This document shows positions 8,072 through 17,607 of a DNA stretch of 64,000 nucleotides, piece after piece. Below the pieces are notes generated by a model. It was not told the DNA's origin. It saw only the letters and a list, made by a program, of their open reading frames with translations, and did no database searches. The DNA lies in assembly GCA_018268935.1 (NCBI GenBank), contig JAFDVS010000057.1, positions 62,001 to 126,000 on the forward strand, written 5' to 3'. A program made the translations under genes and the position numbers. Every line of letters begins with the position of its first letter. Positions within the stretch are counted from its first letter, which is position 1. The DNA comes from Acidobacteriota bacterium. GTDB taxonomy: Bacteria; Acidobacteriota; Terriglobia; Bryobacterales; Bryobacteraceae.

Positions 8072-9206
8072 ATGACCCTGGAAGAACTTCAGAGGGAGTA
8101 CGTTCCGCTCCGCCAGCAGGCAGATGCTGTGCGGAGCTATCTTTGACGCTCCCGGCAAACGCAAGCAATTTGAGATTATCGACCAAAAGGTCTCCCACCC
8201 CGATTTCTGGAACAACCCCGAACAAAGCCAGAAAGTGATGCAGGAACGCAAGCGTCTGGAAGAGGCGCTGGCGAGCGATGCCCAGATCACTGCCATGACC
8301 TCGGATATCGACACCCTGTTCGAACTGGCTAACGAGGGCGAATCCGTCACCGGCGAGATCCACCAGAGCATCAAGCAGCTCTCCACCCGCCTCCATGCCC
8401 TGGAAACAGGCATGCTGCTCTCCGGCGAGAACGACAACCACAGCGCCATCGTCACCATTCACCCCGGCGCCGGAGGCACCGAAAGCCAGGACTGGGCCGA
8501 AATGCTCCTCCGCATGTACCTCCGCTGGGCCGAACGCATGGGCTTTGAAGCTGTCGTCACTGACCGGCTCGAAGGCGAAGGCGCGGGCATCAAATCCGCC
8601 ACCTTCGAAATCAACGGCGAAAAGGCCTTCGGCCTCCTCGGCAGCGAAATCGGAGTCCACCGCCTCGTCCGCATCTCGCCCTTCGACGCCGCCGCACGCC
8701 GCCATACTTCGTTCGCTTCCGTCTTCGTCATCCCCCAGGTCGATGACGAAATCAAAATCGACATCAAGACCGAGGACATCCGCGTCGATACCTTCCGCGC
8801 TTCCGGAGCGGGCGGCCAGCACGTTAACCGTACCGACTCCGCCATTCGCATGACGCACATCCCTTCGGGGATCGTCGTGCAGTGCCAGAATGAGCGCTCC
8901 CAGCACAAGAACCGCGCCGGAGCCATGAAGCAGCTCAAAGCCCGTCTCTACGAGCTCGAAATGCGCAAGCGCCGCGACGAGGAAAAGAAACTCGAAGACT
9001 CCAAGCTCGATATCAACTTCGGTTCACAGATCCGCAGCTATGTCCTCGCGCCTTACCGCATGGTGAAGGATCATCGCACCAAGCTCTCCATCGGCGACGT
9101 GGACCGCGTCCTCGACGGCGATCTCGAAGATCTCATCCACACTTACCTCGTGTGGCGTAAAACCGGCAAAACGGCGGGCGACGCCAAAGACGATCTGCCC
9201 GAATAG
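8072..9206 (+). CDS. prfB: Peptide chain release factor 2 with programmed +1 frameshift
   Basis: RF2 recognises UGA and UAA stop codons and releases the peptide. ATG 8072, after a TAGGAG ribosome site, encodes 24 residues up to an in-frame TGA at 8144-8146. Reading continues in the +1 frame from GAC 8145, giving a joined protein of 377 residues. The stop-recognition tripeptide SPF is at about 202-204 and the catalytic GGQ at about 247-249. If only the second frame were annotated, it would lose the authentic N-terminus (MTLEELQREY). RF2 length and domain order are normal. Confidence 0.95.
8135..8147 (+). promoter_or_regulatory. prfB: RF2 autoregulatory +1 frameshift site
   Basis: The sequence GGAGC-TAT-CTT-TGA-C matches the classical RF2 recoding site. 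It has a Shine-Dalgarno-like GGAG, a slippery CTT (8141-8143) and an in-frame TGA followed by C (8144-8147). When RF2 is scarce, ribosomes slip by +1 and make more RF2. The internal SD is shorter than the AGGGGG of the well-studied E. coli site. Confidence 0.9.
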
Positions 9207-9210
9207 CACC

Positions 9211-10158
9211 ATGGTTTCAGAGCAGGAACTCGATCGCGCGGCGGCACTCCTGCGCGAAGGCAATCTCGTGGCCATACCGACGGAAACCGTGTATGGCCTC
9301 GCCGCCAATGCGCTCGATCCTACCGCCGTCGCGCGCATCTACGAAACGAAAGGCCGCCCGTCCACCAGCCCGCTGATCGTGCACGTCGCAGGCGCCGAAA
9401 TGGCCCGCACGCTCACCCGCCACTGGCCCGCGGAAGCCGAAACACTCGCCGCACAATTCTGGCCCGGCCCACTCACCATGGTGCTCCCCAAGGCGCCGCA
9501 CGTTCCCGACATCGTCACGGCGGGCCTCGACACCGTCGGCATCCGCATGCCTTCGCACCCCATCGCCCTCGATCTCATTCGCCGCGCGGGCATCCCCATT
9601 GCCGCCCCTAGCGCCAATCGCTTCACCGCACTCTCCCCCACCAACGCCCAGCACGTCCGCGAGTCCTTCGGCGATAACATCCCCGTCCTCGATGGCGGCC
9701 CCTGCGAAGTCGGCATCGAGTCCACCGTCATCTCCCTCGCCGGCCCCGAACCCATCCTCCTCCGCCCCGGCATCCTCACACTGGAACAACTCGAAAACGC
9801 ACTACAGAAAAAAATCGCGATCGCCGGAAAAGTGGAAGGAGCACACCCGTCCCCCGGCATGCATCACAAACACTACGCGCCGCGCACGCCGGTATATCTG
9901 GTTCGTGATGGCCAACTCCCGAATGGCAAGGGCGCATACCTCTGGTTCCGCCGCTCCGCCGATGCCGATCTCCCCATCCCCATGCCCGCGGATCCCATCC
10001 GCTACGCCCGAATCCTCTACGAGGCACTCCACCGCGCTGACCACGCCAACCTCGAATTCATCGCCGTCGAAGAACCGCCTCAAACCCCCGAATGGAGCGC
10101 CGTCAACGACCGCCTGACACGAGCAGCCAGTGACGCGGGCCTCCAGGCCGGCGGCTAA
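9211..10158 (+). CDS. L-threonylcarbamoyladenylate synthase (Sua5 type)
   Basis: The protein makes threonylcarbamoyl-AMP from threonine, bicarbonate and ATP for the t6A37 tRNA modification. It has 315 residues: a YrdC domain (about 1-200) with the motifs IPTETVYGLAANA, KGRPSTSPL and SANRFTALSPT, and an additional C-terminal Sua5 domain joined by the HPSPGMHHKHYAPRTP linker. The presence of the second domain makes it Sua5-like rather than the short TsaC. It follows prfB by four bases on the same strand, so the two translation genes are likely cotranscribed. Confidence 0.92.
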   Translation: MVSEQELDRAAALLREGNLVAIPTETVYGLAANALDPTAVARIYETKGRPSTSPLIVHVAGAEMARTLTRHWPAEAETLAAQFWPGPLTMVLPKAPHVPDIVTAGLDTVGIRMPSHPIALDLIRRAGIPIAAPSANRFTALSPTNAQHVRESFGDNIPVLDGGPCEVGIESTVISLAGPEPILLRPGILTLEQLENALQKKIAIAGKVEGAHPSPGMHHKHYAPRTPVYLVRDGQLPNGKGAYLWFRRSADADLPIPMPADPIRYARILYEALHRADHANLEFIAVEEPPQTPEWSAVNDRLTRAASDAGLQAGG

Positions 10159-11238
10159 TCAAAGCAATTCATCCCGCTTCATCTTCTCCAGCACCTTCAC
10201 CAACTCCCCCACACTCTGCGCCTGATGCCGGTCCACAATCAGCAGCGCATCCGGAGTATCCACCACCACCAAATCCTTCACTCCCACCAGCGTCACCAAT
10301 TTCCCCGCCGCATCCACAAAGTTCCCCGAACTCCCATGAAACACAGCCTCACTCCGCGAAGCATTCCCCGCCGCATCCCGCTTCGTCAGCTCATACACCG
10401 CGTTCCAACTCCCCACATCATTCCAACCAATATCATCCGCGGCTAGGCCCACCACATTCCGCGCCTTCTCCATGATCGCGTAATCAATCGAAATGCTCTC
10501 GCACCGCGGAAACACCTCGGCCAGCGCAGCCCCAAACTTCCGGCTTCGCACCGAAGGCAACCCCGCAATCAGCGATGCCGTCTTCGGCAAATGCGCCCGC
10601 ATCGCCTCCAGAAACACTGCCGTCTTCCCGAAAAACATCCCCGCGTTCCAACAGAAATTTCCCGCCTTCACGAACTCCGCCGCCTTCGCCGCATCCGGCT
10701 TCTCACGGAAACTCCGCACCGCGGCAGCCTGCACCGATCCCGCCGAAACGCCCGGAGGAAACTCGATATACCCATACCCCGTCTCGGCCCACCGAGGCTG
10801 TATCCCCAGCACCACCAGATCACCCTTGGCCGTCGACTGAAACGCAGGCCGCACCATTCGCAAGAAACGCGCCGGCTTCGTAATGTAGTGATCCGCCGGA
10901 AACACGCCCAGCACCGAATCCGGATTCAACCCCTGCAGCACATGGGCAATCAGCCCGATCGCCGGAGCCGTATTCCGCGCCGCCGGCTCCGCGATGATCT
11001 GCGCCTTCGGCACCTGCGGCAACTGCCGTACAATCTCCGCCCGCAGCGCATCATTCGTCAATACCCAGATCCGCTCCGGAGGCAGCACCGGCTCCAGCCG
11101 CTTCACCGTCTGCTGGATCAGCGTGCCTTCACCGAAAAACTCCAGCACCTGCTTCGCCCGTGCCTTGCGGCTGCGCGGCCAAAAGCGCGTACCTCGCCCT
11201 CCGGCCAGTATCAGGCCGTAATGATTCGGATTTGCCAT
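10159..11238 (-). CDS. Mannose-1-phosphate guanylyltransferase
   Basis: The enzyme converts mannose-1-phosphate and GTP to GDP-mannose for glycan synthesis. The 359-residue protein has the nucleotidyltransferase signature LAGGRGTRFWPRSR (about residues 10-23), FPADHYI, the FREKPD motif, and GWNDVGSWNAVYEL, all typical of the ManC/GMP family. The short single-domain form lacks the phosphomannose isomerase half. ATG 11238 was chosen since the longer frame runs into lepB. It ends one base after the convergent Sua5 gene and lies five bases downstream of lepB. Confidence 0.88.
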   Translation of the reverse strand: MANPNHYGLILAGGRGTRFWPRSRKARAKQVLEFFGEGTLIQQTVKRLEPVLPPERIWVLTNDALRAEIVRQLPQVPKAQIIAEPAARNTAPAIGLIAHVLQGLNPDSVLGVFPADHYITKPARFLRMVRPAFQSTAKGDLVVLGIQPRWAETGYGYIEFPPGVSAGSVQAAAVRSFREKPDAAKAAEFVKAGNFCWNAGMFFGKTAVFLEAMRAHLPKTASLIAGLPSVRSRKFGAALAEVFPRCESISIDYAIMEKARNVVGLAADDIGWNDVGSWNAVYELTKRDAAGNASRSEAVFHGSSGNFVDAAGKLVTLVGVKDLVVVDTPDALLIVDRHQAQSVGELVKVLEKMKRDELL

Positions 11239-11243
11239 GGGAT

Positions 11244-12047
11244 TTATTCCGCTACGATTTTGTGCGCACGGATCAGCATGAAGGTCCGCCGCCACCGCGT
11301 CTTCGTGAAGAAGTTCTGCGCCAGGTCCAGGATGTGATCCAGCCCGATAGTCGGGCTAGCCAGCCGCTCCGTCGGAGCATCGTACGACCAGTAGATGATC
11401 AGCGGCTTGCCCACAATGTTTTCCCGCGGCACAAAACCCCAATACCGGCTGTCCAGTGAGGAATCCCGGTTGTCGCCCATCGCGAAGTAGAACCCCGGAG
11501 GCACCACCACATCGCCGTTCTGCACGTGCTTCTCCAGCATCTCATCCGCTTTCCCCAGCAACCGCATGTTCGGCGTCGAAGGGAAATTGTCGCGATACGT
11601 GTCCACGTACTCCGTCTTGTGGTACTTATACGGCTCGTTCAGCTTCTTCCCATTGAGGAAAACCTGCTTGTTCTCGATGTGCAGCCGGTCGCCCGGAACA
11701 CCGATCACACGCTTCACGAATGTCTGCCGGATATCCACCGGATAGCGGAATACAATAATGTCTCCGCGCTTCACATCACTGTATGGCAACAGGTATTTGC
11801 TGATCGGCCCGGGCGGCGAATACGCCAGCTTGTCCACCAGCAGGTGGTCCCCAATCAGTAGCGTGTCTTCCATTGACCCCGTCGGAATGACGAACGCCTG
11901 CACCAGCGTCGTCGTGCCGAAAAGCAACAGCAGAATGGTAACCGTCCACTCCGCAATCGCCCCTCGGGGCGTCTCTTTCTTCGCGGAAACGGGAAGATCC
12001 TGCAATTGCTCCGCTGAGGTAACGTCCTGTTGACTCACAGAATCCAT
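11244..12047 (-). CDS. lepB: Signal peptidase I
   Basis: Signal peptidase I cleaves leader peptides from exported proteins at the membrane's outer face. The 267-residue protein has one membrane helix (about 34-53), the nucleophile Ser in PTGSMEDT (S58), the general-base Lys in FVKRVIGVPGD (K112), and the GDNRDSSLDSR box. A GDHLLVDK segment is also typical. The longer second-domain insert is in the normal size range. It is followed closely by the guanylyltransferase gene. Confidence 0.93.
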   Translation of the reverse strand: MDSVSQQDVTSAEQLQDLPVSAKKETPRGAIAEWTVTILLLLFGTTTLVQAFVIPTGSMEDTLLIGDHLLVDKLAYSPPGPISKYLLPYSDVKRGDIIVFRYPVDIRQTFVKRVIGVPGDRLHIENKQVFLNGKKLNEPYKYHKTEYVDTYRDNFPSTPNMRLLGKADEMLEKHVQNGDVVVPPGFYFAMGDNRDSSLDSRYWGFVPRENIVGKPLIIYWSYDAPTERLASPTIGLDHILDLAQNFFTKTRWRRTFMLIRAHKIVAE

Positions 12048-12056
12048 AATAGCAGG

Positions 12057-13256
12057 CTACTTCGCCGCGATATCGAAGCTGTACAGGTTGTCCTGCTCTC
12101 GCAGATACAGCCGCCCATTCGAAATCACCGGCGGCGTCCAGGTGTTAAATTCCCCCGCCGGAATCGAGAACCGGCCCTTCTCCTTGTAGGCATCGGGAAC
12201 CGCTTCCACCAGCGCCATCTGCCCCCGCTCGCTGTACACGTAAAGCATGCCATCGGCCAGCGTCACCGATCCCTTGCCCACCGTTCTGTCGCGCCACGTC
12301 ACATCCCCGGTCAGGAAGTTCATCGCCGTCAGAATCTGGCTCGAAAACCCGTACAGATGATCCCCCACCAGGACGGAGCTCGAATAGTGGTTCTTCATCT
12401 CCCGGTTGAAATACACCTCCGACGCTTTCCCCCCATCCCCCACCTTCAGCAACGCGCACCCCGTGCCATAATCCGTCGACACGAAGATGTGGTCCTTGGC
12501 GTAGATCGGAGTGGCGATGTTCGCCGTCCGGTTTGCCACCTTATCGTAGCGCCACAGCAACTCGCCTGTGCCCGCCGATACACCCACCGCTCCGCCGCTC
12601 GTCAGAGTCACGTACTGCCGCACCCCGCCCGTCTGCACAATGATCGGCGACGAATACGCCGCCGCATCCGTACCCTTGGTTTTCCACAACGGAGCCCCTG
12701 TCTTCTTATTCAGCGCTACCAGCGTGCCATCCGATCCGCCCGGAGTCACAATCACCTTATCCCCATCGAGAAGTGGTGATTCCGAAATGCCCCAATGCGG
12801 CACCTCGCCCTTGTACTTGTCCACGATGTTGTGGCTCCACACCTGCTTGCCGTCAGCCACGTTCAGGCACACCAGCGTGCCGTCCGCCGACAGCGCATAC
12901 AGCACCGTCCCATCCACCGTTGGAGTCCCGCGTGGCCCGTGTCCGCGCCTCTCCCGGAACGACGACCCGGCCGCCGTCTCCCACAACTTCTTCCCCGTGG
13001 CCGCGTCGAACGCCATCACATATTCCTGGTTCTCGCGCTGGCCCTGGGTGTAGATCCGCCCCTTGACCACCGCAAACGAGGAGAAACCTTCTCCCAGCCC
13101 CGTCGCCTTCCAAACCTGCTTCGGGCCCCCCTCCGGCCACGACTTCAGCAGTCCCTTCTCCGGCGAAATGCCGTCCCGATTGATGCCGCGCCATTGCGGC
13201 CAATCGGCGCCTGCCAATAAGCCATGGATTACCAGAAGAGTAAAGATAGCCCGCAT
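12057..13256 (-). CDS. Secreted PQQ-binding-like beta-propeller protein
   Basis: The 399-residue protein begins with a signal peptide (about residues 1-16, ending LLAGA). Repeated beta-propeller blades carry the WxxxxGxxx motifs characteristic of PQQ-like repeats, for example DWPQWRGINRDGISPEKG, GKKLWETAAG, GKQVWSHNI, GAPLWKTKG and GELLWRYD. It is probably periplasmic. No catalytic residues of a PQQ dehydrogenase are evident, so a binding or scaffold role is more likely. It lies nine bases upstream of lepB on the same strand. Confidence 0.85.
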   Translation of the reverse strand: MRAIFTLLVIHGLLAGADWPQWRGINRDGISPEKGLLKSWPEGGPKQVWKATGLGEGFSSFAVVKGRIYTQGQRENQEYVMAFDAATGKKLWETAAGSSFRERRGHGPRGTPTVDGTVLYALSADGTLVCLNVADGKQVWSHNIVDKYKGEVPHWGISESPLLDGDKVIVTPGGSDGTLVALNKKTGAPLWKTKGTDAAAYSSPIIVQTGGVRQYVTLTSGGAVGVSAGTGELLWRYDKVANRTANIATPIYAKDHIFVSTDYGTGCALLKVGDGGKASEVYFNREMKNHYSSSVLVGDHLYGFSSQILTAMNFLTGDVTWRDRTVGKGSVTLADGMLYVYSERGQMALVEAVPDAYKEKGRFSIPAGEFNTWTPPVISNGRLYLREQDNLYSFDIAAK

Positions 13257-13297
13257 GTTGCTAGAGATACCACAGTTCTTCCTCCCACTACTGTTAC

Positions 13298-13669
13298 ATG
13301 AGGATTCTCCTGCTCATCCTGGCCTTAGTTGGCGCCTTCCCCGCCACTCCAGCCACTCCGGAGCCCAAGAAAAAGACAGCCAGTTCCGCCACCACCGCCT
13401 CCGACTCACAAATCGAAAAAGACATCCGCGCCCGCCTGGCCCGTTCCAAGCTTTCCGCAAACAACATCCAAGTCGCTGTAAAAAATGGAGTTGCTACGCT
13501 TGACGGCCAGGTCAAGGTCGTCCAGCACAAAGGCATCGCCACCCGCATGGCGCGCAGCGCAGGCGCTAAACAAGTCGTGAACCGCATCAAAATCGACGAT
13601 GCCGCCCGGCAGAAAGCCGCCAACCAGCTTTCCCACAGCCGCGCCGCCAAGGTCAAAAGAACCCCTTGA
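13298..13669 (+). CDS. Secreted BON-domain protein
   Basis: The 123-residue protein has an N-terminal signal peptide (about 1-19) and a low-complexity linker with PEPKKKTASS. One BON domain (about 38-103) follows, with the pattern IEKDIRARLARSKLSANNIQV, GVATLDGQV and GAKQVVNRI. BON domains bind phospholipid membranes, and single-BON proteins are usually periplasmic. The C-terminus is basic. It is divergent from the PQQ-propeller gene. Confidence 0.85.
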   Translation: MRILLLILALVGAFPATPATPEPKKKTASSATTASDSQIEKDIRARLARSKLSANNIQVAVKNGVATLDGQVKVVQHKGIATRMARSAGAKQVVNRIKIDDAARQKAANQLSHSRAAKVKRTP

Positions 13670-13690
13670 AAACTTTTTCAACTTTTTTTC
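13666..13690 (+). terminator. AT-rich hairpin with T tract after the BON gene
   Basis: The sequence TTGAAAA-CT-TTTTCAA followed by C and seven T's overlaps the BON stop codon. The stem is seven base pairs but mostly A-T, so as an intrinsic terminator it would be weak. Confidence 0.45.
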
Positions 13691-13772
13691 AGTGCCGTGA
13701 GGGAAAACGCCACCCCAAACACGCCTTACCTAGTGAAGGGCCTGTTTCGGAGGAGGAGGCCCACGGAAGAAG

Positions 13773-13815
13773 CTGTGTTGCCCTAATGGCTTCGGAGGCC
13801 AGTTCGGCAACACAG
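13773..13815. other. Long imperfect intergenic hairpin
   Basis: A perfect 10-base inverted repeat (CTGTGTTGCC at 13773-13782, GGCAACACAG at 13806-13815) encloses a second small stem (TGGCT/GGCCA at 13787-13801). The structure sits in the 275-base gap between the BON gene and the esterase gene and is followed by a pyrimidine-rich stretch. It could be a processed RNA, a terminator-like element or a binding site. No family is recognised. Confidence 0.5.
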
Positions 13816-13944
13816 TTCCTTTCTCCCCTAAGGATTTCAGCGCGCCGCCCACTCTACAAAAAACAATAGGGGCGGCGCTGCTAATTTCTCCCTCCTCACG
13901 ACGATCCATCCCTCTAATCGCGTTATACAATGCTAGAGGTTCCT

Positions 13945-15399
13945 ATGAAGTTCTCCCTCCTCGCAGCTCTCCTGCTGCCCTCATTCCTTTTCTCCCAACG
14001 CATCGAAATCACCGCCGGCGCCGCCGACGATCAGGTCTTCCAACGCGACGACGAGGGCCGCGCCTCCATCGAGCTCTCCGGCGCCGCCCTCAGCCTCAAC
14101 GGCCGTGCCGTGGAAATCCGCGCCACCGGCAAACACGGCCCCCTCCCCGGCAAAGACTGGACCGCGGCCGGCAAAATCGCCGCCAATAAGTGGTCCGCCA
14201 AGATCGATCTCCCCACCGGGGGCCCCTACCGCATCGAGGTCCGCGCCAACAACATCGTCCAATCCGTCAACAACATCCTCGTCGGCGACCTGTGGGTCCT
14301 TGCCGGCCAGTCCAACATGGAAGGCGTCGGCGACCTCCTCAACGTTGAGCCCCCCAACGGCCTCATCCACAGTTTCAACCAATCCGACGAGTGGGTCCTC
14401 GCCGAAGAGCCTCTTCATCTCTTAGTCGGCGCCACCGACAAAGTCCACTGGCGCCGCACCAAGGAAGGCGCCGCCGAGCGCTACGAAGGCCAGCGCCTCA
14501 TGGACTACATCGCCAACCGCAAAAAAGGCGCCGGCCTCGGCCTCCCCTTCGCTGCCGCCATGGTTCGCTACACCGGAGTCCCCATCGGCCTCGTCCCCTG
14601 CGCCCACGGCGGCACTTCGATGGACCAATGGAATCCCGCCCTCAAAGACCAGGGCGGCGACTCCCTCTACGGAGCCACCCTCCGCCGCGTGAAGCTGCTC
14701 GGCGGCAAAGTCCGCGGCATCCTCTGGTATCAGGGCGAATCCGACGCCAGCCCCAAAGCCTCCCCCGTCTTTCAGGACAAGTTCGAAAAGCTCATCGAAG
14801 CCTTCCGTGCCGACTTCGGCCAGCCTGACCTCCCCTTCTACTACGTCCAAATCGGCCGTTTCATCAACTACACCAATCAGGATCAGTGGAACGCCGTCCA
14901 GCAATCGCAACTGCAGGTGGAATCGAAGCTCAAGCGCGTCGGCATGGTCCCCGCCATCGACCTTTCGCTCGACGACGGCATCCACGTCGGCACCCAGGAT
15001 CTGAAACGCCTCGGCAAGCGTCTGGCGAATCTCGCCTGTTTTGAAAACTTCCCCCGCAACTCCACCTGTCCACAGCTCTTCCGTGGACCCCGTCCCGGCA
15101 CCGCCAAATTCTCCGGCAACGTGCTCCGGGTCGCCTTCCACAGTGTCAACGGCAAGCTCGTTTCCACCGGCCGTATCTCCGGCTTTTCCGTTCACGATTC
15201 CAACGGCACAATGCTCCCCGCCATCTTCAAAGCCGAAGTGAATCCCGCTTCCCCCAACGAAGTCCTGCTCTACCTCAACAGCCCGCCTCCCGAAGGCGCA
15301 ACGCTGCGTTACGGAGCCGGCAAAGACCCCTACTGCAACGTCCGGGATCAGGCCGACATGGCCATCCCCGTCTTCGGCCCCATGCCCATCGAACGCTGA
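13945..15399 (+). CDS. Secreted SGNH/sialate O-acetylesterase-family protein
   Basis: The 484-residue protein has a signal peptide (about 1-17) and a beta-sandwich region. An SGNH hydrolase domain follows, with the nucleophile in LAGQSNMEG (S123), YQGESD as the oxyanion-hole block, and DGIHVGTQDLKRLG as the Asp/His block. These are hallmarks of sialate O-acetylesterase-like enzymes, which remove acetyl groups from sugars. The true substrate may be another acetylated glycan. ATG 13945 has an AGAGG ribosome site; a short upstream frame is a poorer start. A TATACA -10-like box lies at 13924. Confidence 0.85.
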   Translation: MKFSLLAALLLPSFLFSQRIEITAGAADDQVFQRDDEGRASIELSGAALSLNGRAVEIRATGKHGPLPGKDWTAAGKIAANKWSAKIDLPTGGPYRIEVRANNIVQSVNNILVGDLWVLAGQSNMEGVGDLLNVEPPNGLIHSFNQSDEWVLAEEPLHLLVGATDKVHWRRTKEGAAERYEGQRLMDYIANRKKGAGLGLPFAAAMVRYTGVPIGLVPCAHGGTSMDQWNPALKDQGGDSLYGATLRRVKLLGGKVRGILWYQGESDASPKASPVFQDKFEKLIEAFRADFGQPDLPFYYVQIGRFINYTNQDQWNAVQQSQLQVESKLKRVGMVPAIDLSLDDGIHVGTQDLKRLGKRLANLACFENFPRNSTCPQLFRGPRPGTAKFSGNVLRVAFHSVNGKLVSTGRISGFSVHDSNGTMLPAIFKAEVNPASPNEVLLYLNSPPPEGATLRYGAGKDPYCNVRDQADMAIPVFGPMPIER

Positions 15400-15400
15400 G

Positions 15401-16612
15401 TCACGGCTTGAGCGCAGCCGCTGCTTCCCACCGGTCGATCGTCATCCGCCGGCTCTCCGTTTCCCACTGCCCATTAGGGATCACGTGAAGTTGCTCCCGC
15501 CGCAACCCTGGTACCCCACGACCGAGGCCCAGCGCGCCCCCCTCGCGATCCGGCATGGCATACAGCGGATCCATCTCCACCTTGTTGCTCTTGCTCCACT
15601 CCGAAATGAGCGTCACAGGCATCGCGCGAATCTTGTCCTCCGTCCACTCCGGAAAATCCAGTTGCTTCTCCAGCCACAGCGCCACCGGCCGGGTAACGAA
15701 AAACGGCCGGTGCGAGATGCCCGCCTCAAAACCCGTTTCAAACACACTGGCCCCCGTTGGCGCCAGCGCCAGAGTCCGCCGCTGCAGATCCTGGAAGAAC
15801 GGTTCGCCAGTCTTCGGGATATTGACCACCGAGTCCGCCAATCCGTTGTAAATCAGTAAGGGCCCGCGTGCCGCATGCATCGCATACAGCGCTGCCGCCC
15901 GGTCACCCAGGAAAGAAAGCGCCTGGTACGGCAATCCCTGGCACAGCGGCTTTGACCGGTCCCAATACTCCCCCGGCCCATCCAGATTGCCGCCACCCAC
16001 CAGCACCACCGCCTTCAACTTCGGCTCCACCGCGCCGCTCAGCGCCAGCACGAAAGACCCCATCGAGTAGCCCACCGCGGCAATGCGCCCCGCATCCACA
16101 TCCGGACGCCCCATCAAATACCGAACGGCTTGCTGGACATCAGAGATCATCTGCCCCGCCACGGCGTGTGCTAATGCCGCGTCCGGCTTCAATTTGTCGT
16201 GCGCCCGCGTCCCCGATTGCCGTTGCGGGTTGCGCTCCCCCTCACCCAACGGATCGTAGGTCACCACAACCGCTCCGGCCCGCGCGTACATCACGCCCGA
16301 ATAGAACGCATACCAACTGTACTTATCGCCCCCATGGCCGTTGACGATGATCACCCCCGGCACACGGCCTTTGGGATGCTCGGGACGATACACAATGGCT
16401 GGGATCCGCATCCCAAACTGAGTGCCATACGTGATCCGCTCGGCCACGATGCCGGGCTCAGGCTGAAACGTGCCCCACACCACCGGCGCCAGTTCCGGCG
16501 CAGGCGTGGGGACCCGAAGTGCCGAAAGCACGCGCGCCCGCCACTCCTGAATCTGCGAGTGATCCGCCGATAAGACAGCGCACCACAGCAGAAGAGTGGC
16601 CACCACCTTCAC
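15401..16612 (-). CDS. Secreted alpha/beta hydrolase (acetyl-esterase/dienelactone-hydrolase-like)
   Basis: The 403-residue protein has a signal peptide (about 1-16) and an alpha/beta-hydrolase fold. The oxyanion region is NGHGGDK, the nucleophile elbow is GYSMGS (S183), the acid is in NGLADSVV, and the His in ISHRPFF. It is probably a carboxylester or glycan esterase. The GTG start (16612) overlaps the TGA of the upstream propeller hydrolase gene (GTGA), so the two are cotranslated. It converges with the SGNH esterase with one base between stops. Confidence 0.8.
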   Translation of the reverse strand: MKVVATLLLWCAVLSADHSQIQEWRARVLSALRVPTPAPELAPVVWGTFQPEPGIVAERITYGTQFGMRIPAIVYRPEHPKGRVPGVIIVNGHGGDKYSWYAFYSGVMYARAGAVVVTYDPLGEGERNPQRQSGTRAHDKLKPDAALAHAVAGQMISDVQQAVRYLMGRPDVDAGRIAAVGYSMGSFVLALSGAVEPKLKAVVLVGGGNLDGPGEYWDRSKPLCQGLPYQALSFLGDRAAALYAMHAARGPLLIYNGLADSVVNIPKTGEPFFQDLQRRTLALAPTGASVFETGFEAGISHRPFFVTRPVALWLEKQLDFPEWTEDKIRAMPVTLISEWSKSNKVEMDPLYAMPDREGGALGLGRGVPGLRREQLHVIPNGQWETESRRMTIDRWEAAAALKP

Positions 16613-17607
16613 GCCAGAGTCCTACCCTTCTTCCGTGCCATGCCGATCGCGTAATATTTGTGGATGTTGTCGATCCGCGTCCCGTAGTACATCTTGTAAT
16701 GATCCCCGTCCCAGATGACGGACTGACTGGAATTGTACACCGATTCGTAAGAGCTTCCATCGATCGGAGTCAGGATCGGATTGGCTGCATTCTTCGTCCA
16801 CCGTATACCGTCGTCGCTCACCGCAGTCCCGATAGCGGTATAGAGCGTCCCCTTCACTCCACCAGGCTTGTTCCAGTAAGAGGCGTAAAACAACACCCAT
16901 TTGCCGTTTTCCTGAATGACGTAAGGGTAGAAAAGCGCCCCCGTTTCCCATGGCTGCGAGATCTGCAGCACCGGATTGGCGGCGTGCGGCCTCAGGCTGA
17001 ACAGATCCTTCCCTGTCGCCAGATGCACCTCCCACGGAACCTTCGGGCCGCCTTTCGGCGATGGCTTGTGGATATAGTACATGCGGATCTGCCCCTCATA
17101 AGCAACCAGATTCGGCGCATACGCGGCGCGGAAAATCGGATTACGGGAACTCTTCGTCCACGTCAATCCGTCCGGGCTGGTGGCGAGTTCCACATCGTCT
17201 TCCCGATTGCCGCAGTACACCATCTGCCACAGCCCGTTCTGCTTCCGTAACTCACCCGAAGGCTCGCGCAGCAGCGCCGGAGTGACGTGAAAATTGTCCC
17301 GCTCACCCAGCGGAAGCAGCGGTTTGCCGGTCTTCTTCCAACTCTCACCATCCGGCGACAGAGCCAGCCCAATCTGGTATTTCACCAGTTGCCCGCCGTT
17401 GCGAGGGCCAAGCGGCCCGCCGGCGTAGAACAGGAAATACCAGCCGTCCGCCTTCATGATCGAGGGCGACATGATGTTCTGCGAGTCAAACGCATCTCCC
17501 TGGCCCAAACTCAGCATCGGGTTCTTCGGCGATTTGATCCAACCGCTTTCCTTCGTGCCGGCAAAGGCGGCCCCTGCCGCCGCGCCAATCCATTCCCGTC
17601 TGCGCAT
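16609..17607 (-). CDS. Five-bladed beta-propeller glycoside-hydrolase-like protein (GH43/GH32-like)
   Basis: The 332-residue protein starts with a twin-arginine-like leader (RRREWIGAAAGAAFA). It consists of repeated propeller blades with Asp-rich turns: GWIKSPKNPML, GLALSPDGESWKKTG, ELATSPDGLTWTKS and GTAVSDDGIRWTKN. This pattern is typical of GH43/GH32/GH62-like fold proteins acting on plant or microbial glycans. The catalytic triad cannot be confirmed by eye. ATG 17607 gives the leader; the frame upstream of it is not coding-like. It is coupled to the downstream esterase. Confidence 0.75.
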   Translation of the reverse strand: MRRREWIGAAAGAAFAGTKESGWIKSPKNPMLSLGQGDAFDSQNIMSPSIMKADGWYFLFYAGGPLGPRNGGQLVKYQIGLALSPDGESWKKTGKPLLPLGERDNFHVTPALLREPSGELRKQNGLWQMVYCGNREDDVELATSPDGLTWTKSSRNPIFRAAYAPNLVAYEGQIRMYYIHKPSPKGGPKVPWEVHLATGKDLFSLRPHAANPVLQISQPWETGALFYPYVIQENGKWVLFYASYWNKPGGVKGTLYTAIGTAVSDDGIRWTKNAANPILTPIDGSSYESVYNSSQSVIWDGDHYKMYYGTRIDNIHKYYAIGMARKKGRTLA

